Source: Hydrangea macrophylla (taxonomy: Eukaryota; Streptophyta; Magnoliopsida; Cornales; Hydrangeaceae). From it: 64,000 nt of DNA. Under the pieces are notes generated by a model. The model was not told the DNA's origin. It searched no databases and saw nothing but the letters and a program-made list of their open reading frames with translations. The position numbers and the translations under genes were made by a program. Below, piece after piece: positions 23,001 to 31,694 of the stretch (the stretch's first letter is position 1; every line of letters starts with the position of its first letter). The stretch is from positions 13,197,218-13,261,217 of the forward strand of contig CM066982.1 in the NCBI GenBank assembly GCA_033977485.1, written 5' to 3'.

Positions 23001-24088
23001 AAAATGACTACAATAACCAAACTTGATGACACTGAATTTTTGAAGTAATTTGCTTCCTAAGAAAATTCATAATTGTACAAATCGAGAAGGCAACCTAATG
23101 TGCTTTGAAGATCAACTGAGGATGATATGAAATCTATAATTGAGAGGGTGTAAGTGCAGTTTAAACAAATCTTTTGTTGAACCCGTTCAAGAATAACATG
23201 CTTAGTTGTTACTTTAATTGGAATATTCTGACTTAAAATTTATGTTCTAGCTTAAATAAATCCATCATTGTGAATGAATCCATTAAGATAAAGAGGAGAC
23301 TTCACCATATTTATTCAAATATGACAATTCCTATGTTTTGTTGGAATGTTGAATTCATGATTTTAAGCATAACCATTCAGGATCATCATCTTCTAAGTTA
23401 AAATGTTATCTAAGAGTATGAATGCGGTTATTGCATTAACGGACACCCAAATAGGCCCTAAGTATCCACAAATCACTTTCCATGCTTGTTAAAAGCAAAG
23501 TTACAATGACAAAAGGACTTCACCTGTCTCATAAAAACTGACTAATCAAATTTTACCAATCCTGGATCATTTTTTTGATAAAGACCAACACCTTTTTATA
23601 AGAGTAGTTTAAACACTCAAGGATTGATTGTTTAAATTAATTAATAACGAAAAAAAAAAGGCTGAAAAACGAAAAGTAATATTGGGAAAATAAAAAAGAA
23701 GAGTCAGTCATCACCAAACCTTGATTAGAGCAGAGACAGCAGTGCGGTCATCGTGACAATCGCCTGGTTCCATGTTCATATACGCGGTGGCGAGTTTGCA
23801 CCAATCGCCAGCAACCTCCACCGCCTGGACCTCAGCGGGCTTGGTCCCCTGCGCGTACAGATAGCCCTCTCCGACGACATTTCCGGTCGCGGTTGCGATC
23901 ACGCAGCCGAAGTTCGGGTGGGGAGACGTGAATCCGGCAGACTTGTCAGCTATCTCGGCGGCGCGTTTGATGAAGGATGCATCGAGTGCGTGGGAATTAT
24001 TCTTGTTGTTGGAATTGTGGTTGTTGGACATGTGAGTGTTTGTCTTGCAGACAATGGAAGCAGAGAAGGCTCCCAAACAGAACCCCAT
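8087..24088 (-). CDS. PYRR: Riboflavin biosynthesis protein PYRR (5-amino-6-ribosylaminouracil-phosphate reductase with NADAR domain), nine exons
   Basis: Exons (minus): 24088-23720, 21091-20957, 20464-20365, 20069-19944, 19387-19074, 17483-17364, 16240-15995, 15767-15642, 8365-8087. They join in phase to 604 residues, close to the usual plant length. Residues 1-35 are a likely plastid transit region. Residues 38-185 form a RibD-like deaminase fold that has lost its zinc ligands (GTKPAEV, residues 81-87, for HAE; EPGDCH, 108-113, for the Cys pair). Residues 188-385 form the NADPH reductase (LKYAMTLDGKIA, SDAIIVGGNTVR, WECGGTLAASAI). Residues 429-590 form the NADAR/COG3236 domain (WSSVEHYYQ, KCKFSIYPHLNSMLL, DLFWGGGREGEGLNYLG), known in plants to hydrolyse reactive riboflavin intermediates. 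The enzyme converts 5-amino-6-ribosylaminouracil phosphate to the ribityl form. Intron 5 uses a GC donor. Intron 8 holds a full Copia element. No stop or frameshift was found. Alternative name PHS1. Confidence 0.96.
8377..8398. repeat. G22 homopolymer (C22 on the PYRR strand)
   Basis: Twenty-two consecutive G on the plus strand. On the PYRR transcript this is C22, followed by TTGTAATGCAG and the last exon, so it occupies the polypyrimidine-tract position of the final 3' splice site. Confidence 0.9.
8804..9035 (+). repeat. 5' LTR of the intronic Copia
   Basis: Begins TGTTAGAATTATATTC and ends CTTTATCA. It contains a promoter-like CCTATATAAGAGG box at about 8951. It matches the 3' LTR except at three positions. 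Confidence 0.97.
9036..9047 (+). other. Primer binding site (initiator tRNA-Met type)
   Basis: TGGTATCAGAGC immediately after the LTR terminus, complementary to the 3' end of plant initiator tRNA-Met. The downstream leader (9048-9657) is rich in CCATCATCA-type repeats and has no long frame in phase with gag. Confidence 0.95.
9658..13852 (+). pseudogene. Copia gag-pol polyprotein with three disabling lesions
   Basis: Gag starts at MDRMDISQPIG (9658) with a UBN2-type gag region. A CCHC zinc knuckle (CX2CX4HX4C, 10387-10428) is followed by a second, irregular knuckle with CX2CX5HX4C spacing. The protease active site reads WFFDSACCNHMT (about 10729). Integrase follows with WHNRLGH (about 11140), a CX2C pair, and D, D, E residues in YDVWGP, FRADNAAEY and NGRAERKH. 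RT has YVDDMIITG (about 12898) and RNase H has YSDADWVGD and YCDNQSA. Lesions: a +1 frameshift in the T-run 10970-10973; a TAG at 10994-10996, where a CAG glutamine before DPKTGQ is usual; and a TGA at 13706-13708 replacing the CGA of HFVRHH. After the last stop the frame continues to 13852. Confidence 0.95.
13854..13864 (+). other. Polypurine tract
   Basis: TTGAGGGGGA directly abutting the 3' LTR, the usual plus-strand priming site. Confidence 0.85.
13865..14095 (+). repeat. 3' LTR of the intronic Copia
   Basis: 231 bp, TGTTAGAATTATATTC...CTTTATCA, followed by the target duplication CAAAA. Confidence 0.97.
14101..15641. other. Remainder of PYRR intron 8
   Basis: Non-coding. About 14250-14610 is a possible old transposon remnant whose two ends are rich in GGGTGCG-type motifs with an AT-rich core. 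At 15219-15236 a GGTTCTGATATCATG motif is the reverse complement of a degenerate retroelement primer site, so 15140-15480 may be a decayed LTR fragment; related sequence recurs at 16440-16510. Confidence 0.4.
16572..16856. mobile_element. Harbinger-like (Tourist-type) MITE, copy 1
   Basis: 285 bp in PYRR intron 6 with terminal inverted repeats GGCTTAGTTTGGCCCCC and a TAA target duplication on both sides (16569-16571 and 16857-16859). The TIR sequence and 3-bp TTA/TAA target site fit PIF/Harbinger. A closely related copy is at 32741. Confidence 0.9.
17627..17897. mobile_element. Diverged fold-back MITE
   Basis: Inverted-repeat ends (TTACTTACACTTTGCACCCTC on the left; CTACGAGGGGCTAAGTTC on the right, complementary with mismatches) lie next to a clearer relative at 17921. 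It is in PYRR intron 5. No exact target duplication was found. Confidence 0.5.
17921..18214. mobile_element. Mutator-like fold-back MITE
   Basis: 294 bp in PYRR intron 5. The ends GGGTAAATTACACTTTTC pair with GAAAAGTGTAATTTACCC. A 9-bp flanking direct repeat, TTCTAGAAA / TTCTAAAAA, has one mismatch. A 9-bp duplication plus a long TIR indicates the Mutator superfamily. Confidence 0.85.
19461..19588. mobile_element. Short fold-back MITE in PYRR intron 4
   Basis: The arms (ATTGCCAGAGCAGCAATTGG and the complement of CCATTGCTGCTCTGGCAAT) form a hairpin of about 125 nt. AATAATAAG occurs on both flanks (19452-19460, 19589-19597), suggesting a 9-bp target duplication. Confidence 0.75.
21092..23719 (-). 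other. PYRR intron 1
   Basis: 2.6-kb first intron with donor AAG|GTTTGG and acceptor TTAG|GCAGGA. AT-rich; no element boundaries or coding sequence could be supported. About 21240-21520 has ends like GGCTTTTTTTGG / ACAGAGCC and may be another decayed MITE. Confidence 0.7.
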
Positions 24089-24320
24089 TAGCAGCAGCAG
24101 CTTGCTCTCTCTTTCTCACTCTCTAAATTTTCTCTGAAATATTTATCACTTCTTATCAGTCTTGTTGGAGTGGGGGCATGTTTGTAAAATTAAACTATAA
24201 CCACTTTAATTCTATAGTTCCATGAAAATTCTAAATACACTCACATGCTTTCCTCTCTACCCTCCTGTTTCAACAAAATGGAGCTAGTAATGACCCAACT
24301 CATAATCAGTGGCCATCCAC
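24089..24320 (-). promoter_or_regulatory. PYRR upstream region
   Basis: Only about 230 bp separate the PYRR ATG from the Mutator-like element at 24321. It has a CT-rich leader with GCAGCAGCAG just upstream of the ATG. No clear TATA box was assigned. Confidence 0.4.
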
Positions 24321-24632
24321 ATGAAGCACCGACACTTCAAAAATGGTAACGTACTGGTGTCAGACACGGACACGCGCCCGACACGCGACGGACCCGTCTG
24401 ACACTTCAAAACTGTGTCCAAATTTGTGTAATTGGATTTTGACCCCGGACACAGTGGGGACACGAAATGGACTCCTCGTTATGGACACGGAAGACTAGCT
24501 CACGGAAGACTAGCTAACAGTAAAGACTAAAATCCAATTTGTTTTTAAAAAAAATAAAAGAAACCCTAATTAATTTGTTTACACTTCTCAGCCGCAACTC
24601 TAGACCCTTTTCTTATTCTCAAACCTCAAACC

Positions 24633-24637
<5 letters not shown>

Positions 24638-24678
<41 letters not shown>
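24638..24678. repeat. (CT)n microsatellite
   Basis: 41-nt CT run in the leader of the exon-like segment. CT-rich leaders are common in plant 5' UTRs. Confidence 0.95.
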
Positions 24679-24681
<3 letters not shown>

Positions 24682-24765
24682 GACCGTCGCCATCAGTCTC
24701 ACCTTCATTCAAAGAGTCGTCCGTCGCCATGCACCTGCGAGCGGCTGCGACTTGTGACCTGCGAC

Positions 24766-24847
24766 ATGTCCTCGATCTTTACGGCGAAGCCCTCGTCTCC
24801 GGTGAAGCTTCTCCCTTTCTATCACAGTGCTGTATCGCCCCCTGCAG
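24766..24847 (+). pseudogene. Candidate captured first exon
   Basis: ATG in a GC-rich context opens a 27-codon frame (MSSIFTAKPSSPVKLLPFYH and on) that ends at a strong donor CAG|GTAATG. Base composition, the CT-rich leader and the donor all look like the start of a real gene, possibly one with an organelle-targeted N terminus. No following exon was recognised before the nested fold-back, so it is more likely a captured fragment than a gene. The parent gene is unknown to me. Confidence 0.45.
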
Positions 24848-25020
24848 GTAATGAGACAAGGGCTTCACTCTTATAATTGGGATTGCTGATATTGCTGTGC
24901 CTTGGGAGGAACTGAGCATGTGACTGTTCTCTATTTCTGTATTTTTGTCTTGATAGTGATGTCACTGTGTTGCGTGTCCAAGTTTTGCTTCTTGTTTTTA
25001 CGTTGTTTTATTATTTATAT

Positions 25021-26111
25021 GGGTTAATTACACTTACACCCCCTGTACTTTGGGTCATTTTCACTTTGACCCCCTGTAGTTCAAAACGTGACACTAACAC
25101 CCCCTATACTTTAATGTAAAGTGTCACCGTCAGGAATTCCGTTAAAGTTAACGGAAAAAGTGACACTTACACCCCCTGTACTTGTAAAAGACCAAAATGC
25201 CCTAAAATTTCTCCTTCTTCAGCATAGGAAATCTCCAACAAGGCCCCAAGCAATGAAATCAAAACTAAAAACAAAAATCAAAAACCCCAAATCAAAACCA
25301 ATCAGGCCACCACCAGAAAAGAAGAAGAAAGAGAGGTCGTTAACTTCGGCCATCACCACCAGCATCCATTTCTAACCACCTTCAAATCTGTGAACATGCG
25401 AGAGGTAGAGAAGAGGGTTTGAGAGATTAAGATAGAGATAGAAGCTAAATTCTGTGACTTATTTTTGTGCAGAATGTATAGAGGGTGCTCTTGATTTTGG
25501 TATGTATGACCAATTTTTTTTGGGTTGATCGAATTTTTAAATACAACCCAAAACATACCAAAACATCAAACAAATTGAAAATTTTGATCAACGCAAAAAA
25601 AAATTGATCAACCCAACATACATACCAAAATCAAGAACACCCTCTATACATTCTGCACAAAAAACCAGTCCCAGAATTTAGCTTATCTCTCTATCTCAAT
25701 CTCTCAAACCCTCTTCCCTACCTCTCACATGTTCACAGATTTGAAGGAGGTTAGAAATGGTCGCTGGTGGTGATGGCCGAAGTCAACGACCTCTCTTTCT
25801 TCTTCTTTTCTGGTGGTGGCCTGATTGGGTTTTGATTTTTGTTTTTGGTTTTGATTTTTGTTTTTGGTTTTGATTTCATTGCTTGGGGCCTTGCTGGAGA
25901 ATTCCTGTGCTGAAGAAGGAGAAAATTTAGGGCATTTTGGTCTTTTACAAGTACAGGGGGTGTAAGTGTCACTTTTTCCGTTAACTTTAACGGAATTCCT
26001 GACGGTAACACTTTACATTAAAGTATAAGGGGTGTTAGTGTCACGTTTTGAACTACAGGGGGTCAAAGTGAAAATGACCCAAAGTACAGGGGGTGTAAGT
26101 GTAATTAACCC
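25021..26111. mobile_element. Long fold-back Mutator-like element (1.09 kb)
   Basis: Two arms of about 520 bp are near-perfect inverted repeats (GGGTTAATTACACTTACACC... and its complement at 26080-26111) around a short AT-rich spacer near 25560-25610. A perfect 9-bp target duplication TATTTATAT flanks it (25012-25020 and 26112-26120). The matching short frames on opposite strands (25121-25375 + and 25751-26011 -) are the same arm read twice, not genes. Confidence 0.95.
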
Positions 26112-27654
26112 TATTTATATTTTTGTTCCCAATTGATTGTGCTTTTTTTTGTAGCATATTTTTTTTCATATTTAAATTGAGTTATCTTTTAAAGTAATTG
26201 GACAAATAATGCTAAGATAAGAATTACAGAATTGCTTTTTATAGAATACATAAGAAGTGTACATAATATGAAAAATGAAAGAATATTTTATTTGTTTTTT
26301 ATAAAAAAAAAAACATATTCACCACCGTGTTTTTTAGGATTTTTTTATATGTAAATTGAGCCATGTTTTCTAAACTTTTTTTTAGGATTTTTCTATATGT
26401 AAATTGAGCCATGCTTTCTAAACTTTTAGTCCAATAATGCTAAGTTGGAATTGTACATAGAACACATAAGAATTGTATTCTTTTTAAAGTACATAAGAAT
26501 TGCACATAACATTTAAATTTAAAAAATATTGAAAATATTATTATAAAAAAAAAAAAAAAAAAAAAACGTATCCCTGGCGTGTCGTGTCCTCGTTTTTCAG
26601 GATTTGACGTGTCGCCGTGGCGGTGTCGCGTTGTGTCGGCGTGTCCGTGTCCGTGTCCGTGCTTCATAGATTCCACACGCACCCCTAGTTGTATTCTATA
26701 CCTCACCTAGATGTATTGAGAAGTTACATATTTAGCATCACTAGACCCACCTAATGTCAAATAGGATAGGATAAGGCAGGATTTATATCTTGTGTATGGA
26801 ACATGCTAGAATTAGGCGGTTGAATAAGCTGTTATATAATAATTAAGTGTTTGGAAGTGACTGAATATATAAATACTGAATAAGAATCATTATAACCACA
26901 TTATCAATTTTTTTTAAACACAAAATATTAACCAAAGATGAATTCAAAACATGAAAGATTGGATTATGTTTCAAATCAGGGGCGGATCTATATAAGGGCG
27001 GGGGGCTCAAGCCCCCCTAAGTTTTAGAAAATTCTTTATATACCCTGTAAAAGAAAGTTATATTTAAGTTAAGCTCCCCTAAAAATTTGATTAAGTCCCT
27101 ATTCTATTAGGCCTCGTTTGGCAGGCCGGATAAATCTGGCGGATAGGACATGATAAGGCATGATCAGATAGGATAGTAATTCTGTGTGATAAATTGTTAT
27201 GTTGTCCTGTGTTTGGAACGTGCCCAGATATATATTCCGGATAATAACTAAATTATTATCCTAAAGGAAAAAAGAGATTTGAAAAAAAAAATTAAATAAA
27301 AAGTAGATTTGAAGGGAAAAAACTGGATCTGTAAAAAAAAAAAATGAAAAAAAATCTGAAAATGAAAAAAGTCTTTTTGTCCCAAGAAGTTATCTCAAAC
27401 TTCTAATCTCACATAATATTCCCCCTTCTATGGGTTAGAGTTATTGCGCTCTCCATGAGATAAAAACCAAGTTAAGAACTTTTTTATCATATCTGGTGGC
27501 ACCACCAAACGTCGGATAAAAGTTATATGCCTATTATCCTGACCACCAAAAAGGTTTAGGGGTTGTGTTATGGTAATTAAATTAGGGAATTCTCTCTATT
27601 TGAAAAAAAAAATAATAAATAAAATTTAAGGAACTTTTATTTTGCTGTAGGTAG

Positions 27655-28149
27655 TGATGATGCCAAAAATTGGTAAGAGTAAAATAAAGCAATTTTAGGA
27701 GAGAGAGAGTGAGTAAAAGACTATTTTTTGTATGTGGTTCGGCTCTGTTAATGAAGGTACCTACATCCACGTGTGTGTCTGAGCACGTTCACTAGCAGAT
27801 CACCGGCGGGCCTGGTGAGCCAATAAAGAGGGGCGGCACTACCAGTAATACCGGCCGGGTGTATGCGTATAATGGTGAATTTTGTAGAGGTGCTGTGTAG
27901 ACTAAAGAGTTGGCCGCTTCCATGGGGGGTGAGTGGTCTCTTTTATAGATGTAAGAGACCTACTCGTACATGGATAAGGAAATATAATCCTATTAGGGTG
28001 TGATTGACACCAATCTAGTAAGTTTCCTAATTGTATTAGGATTGATTGACATTAATTGTGGGGGTTTCCCAATTGGATTAGGAAATAGATGCACCTTCCA
28101 TTAGTCTTCTAGCTTGAGTAGGAAACTGCCCATAATTTTGGGCGTATCA
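27655..28149 (-). repeat. 3' LTR of the gag-only element
   Basis: On its own strand begins TGATACGCCCAAAATTATGG and ends GGCATCATCA; 495 bp. Confidence 0.95.
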
Positions 28150-28259
28150 GGTGCCCCCCATTTCCAAGATTGGCCAGATGCTATATCGGGGCAAGTTTGG
28201 AAATTTGTTGATGCCACTTGCCACTGTCTGAGTGCTTGAGGAAGCTGCCTCGGGGCTTC

Positions 28260-29154
28260 TGAGCCTGGTGAGTCCTCGGGAACTGGCTGAGAGTTGAGAC
28301 CCTGCCTAGCTCGGGACCTTTAGATGCTCGGGAACTGACCGGGAGTTGAGACCCGGCCTAATTCGGAGTCTTTGAATGCTCGGGAAGTGACCGAGAGTTG
28401 AGACTCGGCCTACTTCGGAGTCTTTTTTGCTTGAGTTAGCTCCCAGGATGGTTATCTTCTGCCCGTAAACCTTCGTCAAGGTTGTGGGTAGAAAGACTTT
28501 ACCATGTTGGAAAAGCCGACCTAAAGCGTATTGCTTTAGGGTCCTTTTTATGTTAGCTCCCCAGGATGGTTGTCTTCCGCCCAGTTAGCCTTCGTCAAAA
28601 ATGTTGGGAGAAGAGCTTGACCATGTTGGCGGAGCCGACCTAAATCACGTTGCTTTAGGGTTCTTTTGCTCCTCTATCGTCGCCCAACCTAAGAGATTTT
28701 AGTCACCTCTATCGTCGGTCTGGACCTAAGCGGAGTTAATGCCTCTGAGTACTGTAGGTGCTCGGGTTGTCCAAGATTTTGACTTGGTTATCCGCGAGGC
28801 CTGTAAATACCCAGTGTGATTACCTGTTTAGTTCACTACGCCGTCTTGCCCCCCAAGCTTTCGCTAAGACGAGGGTCTTACAGAGGCTATGATCTGTAGG
28901 TAACCGACCTGGAACATGGTGGTTGCAGGGTCTTTTGAAGCTTGCCATCATCAGCCACCTAGGAGGTTTGCCTCCATCGTCGGTTGGACCTAAGCGAAGC
29001 CGGTGCCTCGGGCGTGACCCCGAGGTCTTTGGTGCCTGGGTTCGGAGCCCGAGGTCTTTTAGTGCCTGAGTTCGGAGCTCGAGGTCTTTTTAGTGCCTCG
29101 GGGTTAGGCCCGAGGTCTTTTTATATGCCTCGGGGTTAGGCCCAAGGTCTTTGG
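28260..29154 (-). repeat. Three families of internal tandem repeats
   Basis: Downstream of gag in the element: about 56-bp units with GAGTTGAGACCCGGCCTA-like cores (28260-28440); two about 115-bp units with AGCTCCC(C)AGGATGGTT (28436-28665); and four to five about 32-bp units with TGCCTCGGGGTTAGGCCC and GAGGTCTTT (29004-29154). No coding frame spans them. Confidence 0.85.
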
Positions 29155-29273
29155 ATGAGCTCTCTGACAATCGGTGGAGCCTCACGTAGTGATCAAGCAA
29201 GTACCGTTGTAGTCGGGCTCATCTAGAATGATGGAAACAGGGGGTTAGATCAGGATCGTCGGGCTCCTAATTT

Positions 29274-30662
29274 TTATGTGCTGAAGGCAAAGCCGGAACT
29301 GCTTGATCCTGACCGATATGAACTGGAGGTCGAGTCGGGACTGTCGAACCATGCCTGTTGTGAGCTGGAGATCCGGTCGGGGCTGCCTGACCCGGACTGC
29401 TGTGAACCGGTGGTCGGGTCGGGATTGCCGGACTCAGACCTCTGTGAACTGGAAGAACTGTAAGAACTCCCGGGTTGATCTCGCTTTCGCTTACTTCTGG
29501 AAGACTCGTTGCTTTCTTGCCCGGTGTATTTGGTCTTCAGAAACTCTTCAGTGTCAATATATTTTCCAACCCTCTCAGAGAGCTCAACCAAAGTTTTCGG
29601 TCGGTTTCTGTGGAACGACGCGGCGCACTTGGTATGTTGAACTCCCGAGCAGAAGGCTATGATGGCGATTGTCTCGTTCAAATTGCGGATTTGAAGCTTC
29701 TGTTGGTTGAACCGGTCGGTGAACTCCTTGAGGAACTCATTATTCCGTTGTCTGACTGTCAGTAGCTGCATGTCTGGCTTTGGCCGCTCATGCATACCGG
29801 CGAACTGGTTGATGAACTGCTTGCTGAGTTGTTTGAAACTGCGGACCGATCGGGGCTCCAAAGAGTAGAACCAATGCATGGCCGGGCATTTCAAAGTGTT
29901 GGGGAAGGCTAGGCAGTGTAGCTCATCGGAGTTGGTGACTAGGGCCATCTGAACCTTATAGGTCCGGATATGGTCGACCGGGCTTCCCGAGCCGTTATAG
30001 GGATCTAAGCGAGGCTGCTTGAATTTGCGCGGGATGGAGAATCTCGTGATCTGGCTGGAGAACGGTGACTCTGTCTCGGTATTGGCTTGATTCGGAACAC
30101 GGTTTTGACCAAGCTTTTTGGCCACTCCGTCGATCTGCTTCTGTAAGTACTTGATTCGGGCTTCTACTCCTTCCCGACCGGTATCTGAGGAGTTGGTCGG
30201 GTTGGTGGAAGAGGCTTCTTCATGGCAGGGTGTTGTCCTCTGGGATCGGGCTCGGCTATGACTCCAGGTAACCGTTCGCCTAGGGACAACTTGGCTCTTG
30301 ACCGAGTGACCCTGGACTAATTCCCGGGCCATATGCTCCTGCCTTTCCCCTCGGGCAGCAGGCCCACTATTGACGTATTTGACATCCTCAACACGGGACG
30401 GGTTGGCTCGGGCCCGTTGTCTGGTCAAGATCGGCTTTCGACCGTACGCAACGTTCCCGGGTCGTTTCCCGGTCACTAGAGGATTGCTTTGCTGGGCTAG
30501 CAGTGCTTCGATCTGTTGCTGGATTTGACGTTGGCCCTCCAAGATTTGTGTGAGGGTTGTGGTGATTTGCTCATATGTCAGGACTGCTGCAGTCGACGCC
30601 GGGGCCGAAGGAACATCCCGGTCGGACTGCTGCGCAGCCTTCTTACCCTTCTTTGGTGGCAT
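29274..30662 (-). CDS. Retrotransposon Gag protein (retrotrans_gag family)
   Basis: Intact 462-residue frame. The N terminus is basic (MPPKKGKKAAQQ), followed by a Gln-rich coiled segment (about 28-65). The gag core is at about 225-360, with YKVQMALVTNSDELHCLAFP, AMHWFYSLEPRSVRSFKQL and FINQFAG motifs. The C-terminal 70 residues are Ser/Gly-rich repeats. No CCHC knuckle is present and no pol follows. Gag forms the particle in which element RNA is packaged and copied; here enzymes would have to come in trans. The start is the first ATG after the primer binding site. The intact frame fits the young age from the LTRs. Confidence 0.9.
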   Translation of the reverse strand: MPPKKGKKAAQQSDRDVPSAPASTAAVLTYEQITTTLTQILEGQRQIQQQIEALLAQQSNPLVTGKRPGNVAYGRKPILTRQRARANPSRVEDVKYVNSGPAARGERQEHMARELVQGHSVKSQVVPRRTVTWSHSRARSQRTTPCHEEASSTNPTNSSDTGREGVEARIKYLQKQIDGVAKKLGQNRVPNQANTETESPFSSQITRFSIPRKFKQPRLDPYNGSGSPVDHIRTYKVQMALVTNSDELHCLAFPNTLKCPAMHWFYSLEPRSVRSFKQLSKQFINQFAGMHERPKPDMQLLTVRQRNNEFLKEFTDRFNQQKLQIRNLNETIAIIAFCSGVQHTKCAASFHRNRPKTLVELSERVGKYIDTEEFLKTKYTGQESNESSRSKRKRDQPGSSYSSSSSQRSESGNPDPTTGSQQSGSGSPDRISSSQQAWFDSPDSTSSSYRSGSSSSGFAFST

Positions 30663-30705
30663 ATTGATCAGTCAAAAATTTGTTGATGAGAAGAATTGTC
30701 GTTTC

Positions 30706-30723
30706 CCACAGACGGCGCCAAAC
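30706..30723 (-). other. Primer binding site of the gag-only element
   Basis: On the minus strand the LTR end GGCATCATCA is followed by GTTTGGCGCCGTCTGTGG. The TGGCGCC core is typical of plant Gypsy elements. Confidence 0.75.
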
Positions 30724-31219
30724 TGATGATGCCAAAAATTGGTAAGAGTAAAATAAAGCAATTTTAGGAGAGAGAGAATGAGTAAAAGACTATTTTTTGT
30801 ATGTGGTTCGGCCCTGTTAATGAAGGTACCTACATCCACGTGTGTGTCTGAGCACGTTCACTAGCAGATCACCGGCGGGCCTGGTGAGCCAATAAAGAGG
30901 GGCGGCACTACCAGTAATACCGGCCGGGTGTATGTGTATAATGGTGAATTTTGTAGAGGTGCTGTGTAGACTAAAGAGTTGGCCGCTTCCATGGGGGGGT
31001 GAGTGGTCTCTTTTATAGATGTAAGAGACCTACTCGTACATGGATAAGGAAATATAATCCTATTAGGGTGTGATTGACACCAATCTAGTAAGTTTCCTAA
31101 TTGTATTAGGATTGATTGACATTAATTGTGGGGGTTTCCCAATTGGATTAGGAAATAGATGCACCTTCCATTAGTCTTCTAGCTTGAGTAGGAAACTGCC
31201 CATAATTTTGGGCGTATCA
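30724..31219 (-). repeat. 5' LTR of the gag-only element
   Basis: 496 bp, same ends as the other LTR, abutting the GGTAG target duplication at 31220. Confidence 0.95.
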
Positions 31220-31694
31220 GGTAGTTTTATATTAACTTGTACATAATGCTCAAAACTCCCTAGACTTAAAGGAAATCATTGAATTCTCTAGAGTCTTTTA
31301 GAGACTTGTACATAATATTTATTATAAGTAGGGTGACCTTCTAGAAAGATTACTTTATTATGAGGTCCAAAACTTCTAAAATATTATCATGAGTTTCTAT
31401 TCCATTGGATGATCGCCCCTTATATAAATCTTGGCCATTGATCGTACTAACTATTATTTATAAATAGGGTGACCTTCATCAAAATTATTCAAGAATTATA
31501 AAGTTTCTCGAGAAAAAGAACTGTACTTCGAGCAGATTATTGATCGAGTAGCTAGTAAAAAGTGCATATTTATGTGTTTTCTCCACTTCTCCGTATCTCT
31601 TTTATCGTCAAATATGAAAAGTCTACTTAAGTACTGTAATGCGTAAAAGATAGCCCCCTTGGACCAAATTCCTGGATCCACCCCTGTTTCAAAT

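Larger units (their letters stand above)
24321..26667 (+). mobile_element. Putative Pack-MULE-like element with GACACG-rich ends
   Basis: The left end reads ATGAAGCACCGACACTTC and the right end, in reverse complement, ATGAAGCACGGACACGGAC. Both subterminal regions (24350-24480 and 26575-26665) are packed with GACACG motifs in opposite orientation. The interior has a GC-rich, exon-like segment (24580-24850) and a nested fold-back (25021-26111). A 9-bp target duplication was not found; only TCCAC is shared at the flanks. Superfamily assignment rests on end structure and gene-like cargo. Confidence 0.55.
27655..31219 (-). mobile_element. Gag-only (TR-GAG) LTR retrotransposon
   Basis: 3565 bp on the minus strand. 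5' LTR 31219-30724, then PBS, gag ORF, a repeat-rich non-coding part, a polypurine tract GGAAATGGGGGG near 28150-28165, and 3' LTR 28149-27655. A perfect 5-bp target duplication GGTAG (27650-27654, 31220-31224) flanks it. The LTRs (about 495 bp) differ at three substitutions and one G-run indel, so it is young. There is no protease, RT or integrase, so it must rely on a helper element, probably Ty3/Gypsy type. Confidence 0.95.
26977..31686. mobile_element. hAT-type non-autonomous element, interrupted
   Basis: The ends CAGGGGCGGATC and (reverse complement) CAGGGGTGGATC are flanked by a perfect 8-bp duplication TTTCAAAT (26969-26976 and 31687-31694), diagnostic of hAT. A subterminal palindrome GGGGGGCTCAAGCCCCCC lies at 27001. 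The gag-only LTR element at 27655-31219 is nested inside, leaving about 1.1 kb of hAT sequence. A GGCCTCGTTTGGCAGG block at 27109 may start a further truncated Harbinger-like insert. Confidence 0.88.

Noticed and set aside
23753..24091. 112-codon frame on the plus strand
   Set aside because: Antisense shadow of the GC-rich first exon of PYRR; no protein-like motifs.
25121..26011. Two similar frames on opposite strands
   Set aside because: The same sequence in the two arms of the fold-back; Thr/Pro/Lys-rich low-complexity translation.
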